The notes under the pieces are model-generated. The model was not told the origin of the DNA. It did no database searches and saw nothing but the letters and a program-made list of their open reading frames with translations. From Thermoplasmatota archaeon (GTDB taxonomy: Archaea > Thermoplasmatota > JAQUQK01), in the NCBI GenBank assembly GCA_028716125.1, contig JAQUQK010000034.1, positions 1 to 12,299 on the forward strand: 12,299 nucleotides of DNA, written 5' to 3'. This document shows positions 6,982 to 12,299 of the stretch, one piece after another. Position 1 is the stretch's first letter. Each line of letters starts with the position of its first letter. Position numbers and translations under genes: made by a program.

Positions 6982-7863
6982 TCAGCCCATTTTTAGTTTG
7001 GCCATTCCGCCCTTTCCATAAGAAATCTGGCTTGCGAAAATGCTACGTATCGTTGATGCTTCATTTTCGGGGTGGGCGCTTGGATTTATCAGGAAAAGCG
7101 CAGTGATTTTCTTGTCTGAAAGGCGCTCCAGGGCAGATTTAGTGAATGCGTATGCCACCTTGATTCCGTCTGAGATTATGATATCCGTAATGTTGTCGTA
7201 GACTATTGCAATATTCTTTCTGGCATGTTCTTCCAGTATCGGCGAAAGCATCAGCTGGGCGGTTATCTGGACGAACTGGATTGATTTTCCGTTTGCCATC
7301 CCTGCAATGTTGCCTGATGGGCGCGTGACAAGCACAACGTCGTCCCCGCTTTCCGCGAATTCCGTCACAAAGTCGCTTACCGCCTGCTCATAAGGCGCGG
7401 CAGGGTCGAATTCCATAAGCATCTTGCGCCCCGCAGTCTGATCATGGGAAAGCCCAAGCGATGCAGAGAATTTCGATTTCCTGAGCTGGACAATATGTTT
7501 TTCTATTTCGGCGAGAAGGATGTCTATGGCGAAGGGCTTGACTATATACCCGTCGGCTCCTGCTTCCTTGCCCATGCGCTTATCTGTATCGCGGCCAAGT
7601 GCCGAAAATAATATGACTGGCACGAATTTCGTTTTCGGATCTTGCTTTATTATCTTGCAAACGTCAAAACCGCTTTTGCCTGGCAGTACGATGTCCAGAA
7701 GGACGAGGTCGGGAACCTCGGCAAGGGCTTTTGCCACGGCTTCGTCCCCGTCTGCCGCAGTCGAAACCTTGTAGCCTTCGCCCTCAAGGGTTATCTTTGC
7801 CAGATTGCGTATGTCCTCTTCGTCATCAACAACAAGAATCCTTCCCTTCATCGCATTACTCAT
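6982..7863 (-). CDS. Response regulator: receiver domain fused to a DUF835/KaiC-like C-terminal domain
   Basis: This cytoplasmic protein of 293 aa is the likely phosphorylation partner of the sensor kinase encoded just before it. Residues 7-125 are a receiver domain with every key residue: Asp13/Asp14 (VVDDEED), phosphoacceptor Asp57 (LVLLDIVLPG), Ser87 (FSALG) and Lys109 (VKPF). Residues about 140-290 have alternating strands and helices (VVLVTRPSGN, IAIVYDNITDII, ALFLINPSAHPENEAS) resembling archaeal DUF835 or KaiC-related domains that lack a Walker A motif; this second assignment is tentative. No helix-turn-helix is visible, so output may be through protein contacts rather than DNA binding. 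The start at 7863 is set by a GGTGA site at 7869-7873, 5 nt upstream; the ATG at 7851 would be 17 nt away. Its start overlaps the kinase stop by 8 nt (ATGAGTAA), implying translational coupling. Confidence 0.9.
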   Translation of the reverse strand: MSNAMKGRILVVDDEEDIRNLAKITLEGEGYKVSTAADGDEAVAKALAEVPDLVLLDIVLPGKSGFDVCKIIKQDPKTKFVPVILFSALGRDTDKRMGKEAGADGYIVKPFAIDILLAEIEKHIVQLRKSKFSASLGLSHDQTAGRKMLMEFDPAAPYEQAVSDFVTEFAESGDDVVLVTRPSGNIAGMANGKSIQFVQITAQLMLSPILEEHARKNIAIVYDNITDIIISDGIKVAYAFTKSALERLSDKKITALFLINPSAHPENEASTIRSIFASQISYGKGGMAKLKMG

Positions 7864-10800
7864 TCTTTTCACCATCTTTCTTGCCGCACGGAATTCTCGG
7901 GATGCATATTGTGAAAATTGCGCCCGTTCCTTCGCCTTGCGATTCTGCAATTATCTTTCCGCCGTGCGCTTCCGTTATGCCTTTTGCAACGCTAAGGCCG
8001 AGCCCCGTGCCCTTTATGTACGTCTTCTTTTTGATATCGGCAAAGGGTTCAAAGATTCTTTCAAGATCTTCCTTCTTTATGCCAATTCCCGTATCTGATA
8101 TGCGAATCTCTATCATTTTCTTGCTCTCGCCAACGTCAAGGGAGACTTTGCCTCCTTCAGGAGTGAACTTTGATGCATTGTTCAGTATGTTCATGAAGAC
8201 CTGCTCAAGCCTTGCCGCATCGCCCATTACGCACAGTTCCCTTTCCGGGATCGCCGAAACGAGTTTCTGCTTCTTGCTTTCTATTATCGGTTTTATTTCG
8301 CTTATGCAGTGCCTTAGGATATCCCGCAAATCAACTTTATACATTTCTATTTTGAGTCGGCCCGACTCTATGCGCTGTATGTCCAAAAGGTCATCGGTCA
8401 GGTGTATCAAGCGGTCAGTGTTCCTGCTTGCGACTGAAATGAATTCCCTTACCCTTGGCGAAACCTCACCGGCCCTGCCTAAAAGCACGAGGTCGGAATA
8501 TCCCTTAATCGAAACGAGCGGGGTTCGTAGCTCGTGAGTTGCGACGGATATAAATCGGGTCTTTATCTCGTCAAGGCGGCGTATCGCTTCCACCTGCGCC
8601 TGCGCCTCTTCCGCGCGCTTCTTCTCGGTCATGTCTATGACTATTCCCTGGTGATGCGTTATTCTGCCCAATGCGTCACGCCGCACCCACGTCCGGTCCT
8701 CGACCCACCGCACTTCTCCCGATTTGGCGACTATGCGGTATTCCTGCGCATATTCCTTTATGCCGCGCTTGGCGTAATCCGAAACCTCGGCGGTCACCCG
8801 CTTCAAGTCGTCTGGATGGATTATTCTCGCATATGGGGCGGCAGAGATTTCCTGCGGAGAATAGCCGAATTGCTTTATGCTCTCTGAGACATATTCCACG
8901 GGCCATCCCGCCTCGTTGCGCCACCGGAATACTATGACTGGGCTGCGGTTGACTATGTTCTCCATTTCCTCGCGTCGCGCGAGCGCCTCTACGAGGATGT
9001 TTTCAGCCAGCTTGCGCTCGGTGATGTCGATAAGGATCACAAGGAAAGCTTTTTCCCCCTTATACGTGATTATCTCGCCTTTCACAATCACGTTCCTGAT
9101 GTTGCCGGATTTTGTTCTTATTTGTATTTCATAATCTTTCACGTTTTCGCCGGACGCTCTGCGCTTCATTGCATCGACTACTCGGGGCCGGTCTTTCTCG
9201 ACCACGTAATTGAGAACGCTTGTTCCAATGCTTTCCTTTAAAGGATATCCCAATACCGTCTCGGTGGCGCGGTTGGCATAAACGATGACCCCGCCCTTAT
9301 GCACCAGCACCATGTCCGGCAGTCCGGCGACAAGGGTAGAATGGAATTCCTCGCTCTCGCGTAGCCTTTGTTCCCATTTCTTGCGTTCGGTAATGTCCCT
9401 GGATATGCCCTGCAGGCCGATAATTTCGCCTTTTCCGTTTCTGATGCCCTTGATGACTCCGTCAAGCCAAACCAGGGAGCCGTTTTTATGGTGATATTCC
9501 AATTCAAGATTTATCGTTCTGTTCGGATCGACGCCCGGCTCGCCGTCGCGCTGCAATTCAAACGCGAGTGTTTCCCGGGCCTTGGCAAGAGACTCTGGCG
9601 TCAATTGTTCCTCTATAGTCTGCTTGGCTCTTTCTTCAAGCGTAAATCCGAGGACTTTTGTTATGGATGGGCTGACGTATGTGGTATTCATATTCGGGTC
9701 CATCGTCCATAGGATGTCGCTCATCCTTTCGGTCAAGGTTCGGTATTTTTCCTCGCTTGCCATGATGGTTTCTTCCGCTATTTTGCGTTCGGTTATGTCC
9801 GTTACGATTCCAAGAATCGCAGTACCGCCGCCATAATTTATCAGTCGGGACGACAGTATTACACTGAGGCGCTTTCCGCTTTTTGTAATCAACGTATATT
9901 CATACGGAGGGACTTCCTTTCCATCAAGGTGCGCCTTGAATTTTTCCGCAACTGCGGACCTGCATTCAGAAGCGGTAATCGAAAGGAAATCGAAGCCATC
10001 CGAATAGAATTCCTCTCTAGTATATCCAATTATTTCCTCGCAACGGCGGTTTGCATAGACCACCCTGCCTTTTGCGTTTATGAAAATCATGTTAGGCGAC
10101 TCTTCGGCAAGACTCCTGAACTTTTCCTCGCTCTCGCGGAGCGCTTCCTCAGCATTCTTGCGCTCGGTTATGTCCCTTACCGTGGCATGAATTCCCTTGA
10201 ATTCGCCATTCATAATAATAGGGGCGGCGTTTATCTCGGTGAATAACGGCGTCCCGTCTTTCTTTTTTGAGGGGAATGACAGATTTATCACGGTACCGCC
10301 TTTGGAGAGTTTGGACACTTTTTCCGCGAATAGTTTTGCGGCATCAGGCACGCCTACGAGTTCCATCCATTCCAGCGTATCCATGCCCACAATTTCCTCG
10401 CGCGTGTATCCATATATTCGTTCCGCCGAAGGCGAGACGTAGGAGAGTGCCCCGTCAAGTCCTACAGTAAACATGCCGTCAAAACTGTTTTCAGCAATCA
10501 ACCTGTATTTCTCCTCACTTTCGTGAAGCGCCTGCTCCGCCTTTCTCTGATCAGTCACGTCAATGCCGAATGAGATTATGCCAACGGCGTTTCCATTCTC
10601 GTGTATCTGGCTGTTCTGCCACGATATTATCCGTTCTTCGCCCGACTTGGTGATAATCGGATTTTCAAAAACCTTCGGGATTTCGCCATGTTTTGTAAGC
10701 CTTTTAAATTCCTCCAACACATGCGGAAAGCGCTCCTTCGGAACTACGGTTTCAAACCACGACTTTCCCATAACACTCTCGTGCGGGTATCCTGTTATTT

Positions 10801-12299
10801 CCTCTGCGGCTTTGTTGAAGATCGTTATTTTGGCATTGGCGTCAAGCCCGACAATCATCGCATTTGCCGTCTCTATCAGATTCTCTGCGTATTTCTTTGA
10901 CTTTACAATGGCATTTTCCATCCGTTTCCTTTCGCTTATGTCGCGCACGATGCTCAAGAGGCCCTTTACTTCCCCGTTTCTCTTCACAATCGCCGTGCTC
11001 GCCTCGACAAAAACCGCGTCTCCGTTTTTGTGCTTTATCTCCAGCTCCGTTATGTTGATGCCTCGGCCGTCGGAGGAAATTGCAACCCCTTTTTCTATTC
11101 CATTGCGGAATGTTTCGGCAATCATCGCCAGGTCTTCCGGCTTGAAGAAGCCAGTGTCAAAAACGCTCCTGCCGATGAGTTCCTCGCGCCTGTATCCGCT
11201 GAGCTTTTCCGTGTTTTCATTCGCCTCCGCGATGTTGCCGTTCTCGTCGATGTATATTATCGTGTCATTGGCATTCTCGAAGAGTTCTCGGAATTTCTGC
11301 TCGCTTTCCCTGACGCTGCACTGCGATTTTTCAATGCTGTCCAGCATTTCGTTTATTCTTCCGGCAAGATTGGCAATCTCGTCGTTTCCCGAAACGGGCA
11401 TGCGCAGCGATTTTTCTCCCTTTGCCACTTTCTCGACCATCTCGTCCAAGTCAAATATTGGGAACAGCACTATCCGGTTCAGCGAGATTATCGCGACAAT
11501 GACGATGAGCAGGCCGGATCCTAAGATGGCAGCCAAAAAATAGCCGAAGCTCGCCCTCGCCTGAATGTACCCGTCCCTTGAGGTTTCGGTCCGAAGGACA
11601 AGCGCAGGATTGCCGTAAACGTCGTCCAAGATGGCGTAGCCGGCAACCACGGTTCCGTTTCTGGGATTGACGAAGACCTCCGATGCGCCGGACAGGAACT
11701 GGAGAGCGGCTTCGAAATCCGAAGGCATCTGCGCGCTGTCTAACCGCTCCATGGCGACGGACAACTGGGCAAGGGACGCGATGTGTTCAAGATGGGAAGC
11801 CAGATGATACCCCATAATCAGCGCGCCGCGTATTGGCCCTTCCCCGCTGCTCTGCAGTATCGGCACGGAGGCAACGAGCATTGGACCCTCGGAAAGAAGG
11901 ACGATTCCGCTCATCCTGCTTTCTGTGGAGTTGTGGGACGTGAGCGCGTCTCCCGGATGGATGCGCCCAAGCAAGTCCGCCGGGAACGGAACATCTATGC
12001 CGTTGTCGTCTATCGCATTTCCGAAAACAAATTCGCCGGAGGAATTCGCGTATGCTATCACGTTCAGCCCGAGGTTGGCAAGAATGCCGCTCCCGAGGGT
12101 TTCATTGATATAGTCCTGATTTAGGTCATCGACAAACTGGTATGTGGCATCCCAAGTTCCCCAGTCGGCTGCGCTGCGCGCCAAACTTCCGAGATGATCT
12201 GACAAAAGCCCGAGCACGCGCTTGACACCATGGCTGACCTCTTCGCTCTCTGACTGGCCGATTGCGCTTTCCATGATGGCCGATGAAGCGGAGTATAGT
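7856..12299 (-). CDS. CHASE4-HAMP-(PAS)x7 hybrid-free sensor histidine kinase, N-terminus outside window
   Basis: This is a membrane sensor histidine kinase of at least 1480 aa. The frame is open past the ATG at 12274 to the window edge (LYSASSAI precedes it), so the first TM helix and true start probably lie outside. Counting from that ATG: extracytoplasmic CHASE4 domain about 1-240 with the ADWGTWDATYQFV motif; TM about 245-268; HAMP about 268-320; seven PAS domains starting near 325, 465, 590, 718, 843, 977 and 1103, each closed by a PAC-type linker such as DITERK; HisKA with HELRTP and phosphoacceptor His1247; HATPase from about 1350 with N box (NILNNASKFTPEGG), G1 (ISDTGIGI), F box (IFEPF) and G2 (GTGLGLS). 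All catalytic boxes are intact. There is no fused receiver domain; the receiver is the separate next gene. Ligands are unknown; repeated PAS domains suggest several cytoplasmic inputs or cofactors. Confidence 0.95.
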   Translation of the reverse strand, partial: LYSASSAIMESAIGQSESEEVSHGVKRVLGLLSDHLGSLARSAADWGTWDATYQFVDDLNQDYINETLGSGILANLGLNVIAYANSSGEFVFGNAIDDNGIDVPFPADLLGRIHPGDALTSHNSTESRMSGIVLLSEGPMLVASVPILQSSGEGPIRGALIMGYHLASHLEHIASLAQLSVAMERLDSAQMPSDFEAALQFLSGASEVFVNPRNGTVVAGYAILDDVYGNPALVLRTETSRDGYIQARASFGYFLAAILGSGLLIVIVAIISLNRIVLFPIFDLDEMVEKVAKGEKSLRMPVSGNDEIANLAGRINEMLDSIEKSQCSVRESEQKFRELFENANDTIIYIDENGNIAEANENTEKLSGYRREELIGRSVFDTGFFKPEDLAMIAETFRNGIEKGVAISSDGRGINITELEIKHKNGDAVFVEASTAIVKRNGEVKGLLSIVRDISERKRMENAIVKSKKYAENLIETANAMIVGLDANAKITIFNKAAEEITGYPHESVMGKSWFETVVPKERFPHVLEEFKRLTKHGEIPKVFENPIITKSGEERIISWQNSQIHENGNAVGIISFGIDVTDQRKAEQALHESEEKYRLIAENSFDGMFTVGLDGALSYVSPSAERIYGYTREEIVGMDTLEWMELVGVPDAAKLFAEKVSKLSKGGTVINLSFPSKKKDGTPLFTEINAAPIIMNGEFKGIHATVRDITERKNAEEALRESEEKFRSLAEESPNMIFINAKGRVVYANRRCEEIIGYTREEFYSDGFDFLSITASECRSAVAEKFKAHLDGKEVPPYEYTLITKSGKRLSVILSSRLINYGGGTAILGIVTDITERKIAEETIMASEEKYRTLTERMSDILWTMDPNMNTTYVSPSITKVLGFTLEERAKQTIEEQLTPESLAKARETLAFELQRDGEPGVDPNRTINLELEYHHKNGSLVWLDGVIKGIRNGKGEIIGLQGISRDITERKKWEQRLRESEEFHSTLVAGLPDMVLVHKGGVIVYANRATETVLGYPLKESIGTSVLNYVVEKDRPRVVDAMKRRASGENVKDYEIQIRTKSGNIRNVIVKGEIITYKGEKAFLVILIDITERKLAENILVEALARREEMENIVNRSPVIVFRWRNEAGWPVEYVSESIKQFGYSPQEISAAPYARIIHPDDLKRVTAEVSDYAKRGIKEYAQEYRIVAKSGEVRWVEDRTWVRRDALGRITHHQGIVIDMTEKKRAEEAQAQVEAIRRLDEIKTRFISVATHELRTPLVSIKGYSDLVLLGRAGEVSPRVREFISVASRNTDRLIHLTDDLLDIQRIESGRLKIEMYKVDLRDILRHCISEIKPIIESKKQKLVSAIPERELCVMGDAARLEQVFMNILNNASKFTPEGGKVSLDVGESKKMIEIRISDTGIGIKKEDLERIFEPFADIKKKTYIKGTGLGLSVAKGITEAHGGKIIAESQGEGTGAIFTICIPRIPCGKKDGEKNE
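7869..7873 (-). promoter_or_regulatory. Shine-Dalgarno GGTGA of the response regulator
   Basis: GGTGA on the minus strand lies inside the last codons of the kinase gene, 5 nt before the ATG at 7863. It fixes the start of the response regulator among several in-frame candidates. Confidence 0.6.
8620..11310 (-). repeat. Array of seven PAS domains within the kinase
   Basis: The repeat period is about 125-140 codons. The junctions share a consensus (D-I-T-E-R-K-x-A-E-E-x-L-R-E-S-E-E-K-Y/F-R), seen well between PAS2/3, 3/4, 4/5 and 5/6 and degenerate elsewhere. These junctions look like continuous signalling helices joining the end of one PAS to the start of the next. The PAS cores themselves are diverged, so recent expansion is unlikely for most copies. 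Confidence 0.85.

Noticed and set aside
6382..6996. A 204-codon plus-strand open frame opposite pdxS.
   Set aside because: pdxS is highly conserved on the other strand with all catalytic residues; the opposing frame has low-quality composition and no start signal.
7731..8537. A 268-codon open frame on the plus strand opposite the kinase and response regulator.
   Set aside because: It is antisense to two confidently identified genes, crosses their boundary, is rich in Ser, Pro and Phe, and resembles no family. It is a shadow of the coding strand.
8620..11310. Repeated DNA words at PAS junctions, considered as a possible repeat array or recombination site.
   Set aside because: They are explained by the conserved DITERK-type linker between PAS domains and are degenerate at DNA level.
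10563..11543. A 326-codon plus-strand open frame opposite the PAS array.
   Set aside because: The minus strand encodes clear PAS domains throughout. The plus-strand product is Ser/Phe/Ile-rich, as expected from reversed codons of the kinase.

Overview
The window looks like a piece of an archaeal chromosome. The evidence is an archaeal-type PdxS with a long internal insertion, AT-rich TATA-like boxes placed about 36 nt upstream of several start codons, GGTG-type Shine-Dalgarno sequences, T-run terminators without hairpins, lipoproteins carrying clustered N-X-T glycosylation sequons, and a CHASE4/multi-PAS histidine kinase paired with a receiver protein whose C-terminal domain resembles archaeal DUF835/KaiC-like domains. 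A euryarchaeal lineage is plausible, but the sequence alone does not let me name one. No tRNA, rRNA, CRISPR array, IS element or phage gene was found, and no gap between genes exceeds 300 bases.

Left part, + strand (1-5814). There are two tandem paralogues of a large FtsX/MacB-type ABC transporter permease. The first is cut by the left edge of the window. The second is complete (958 aa) and is itself made of two homologous halves. Two small tandem paralogous lipoproteins follow (179 and 176 aa), each with its own near-identical promoter and T-rich terminator. The unit therefore contains three levels of duplication: within a permease, between permeases, and between lipoproteins. No ATP-binding subunit is present, so it probably lies beyond the left edge. 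The lipoproteins may be clients or accessory surface partners of the permeases; that is inference from position only.

Right part, - strand (5887-12299). Reading in the direction of transcription, a very large membrane sensor kinase comes first (CHASE4, TM, HAMP, seven PAS, HisKA, HATPase), with its N-terminus cut by the right edge. It overlaps by 8 nt a receiver-domain protein whose start is set by a GGTGA ribosome binding site. These two form a translationally coupled two-component pair; the receiver has no recognisable DNA-binding domain. After an 87-nt gap with its own TATA-like box comes pdxS, the synthase subunit of the ribose-5-phosphate-dependent pyridoxal 5'-phosphate pathway, without an adjacent pdxT. 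The two halves of the window converge on a short T-rich/A-rich region (5815-5886) that can serve as terminator in both directions.

The most noteworthy observations are the nested permease duplication with a 31-residue proline-rich insertion that accounts for the whole net length difference between copies, and the strictly conserved 4-5-4 spacing of four N-X-T sequons in otherwise diverged lipoprotein linkers.
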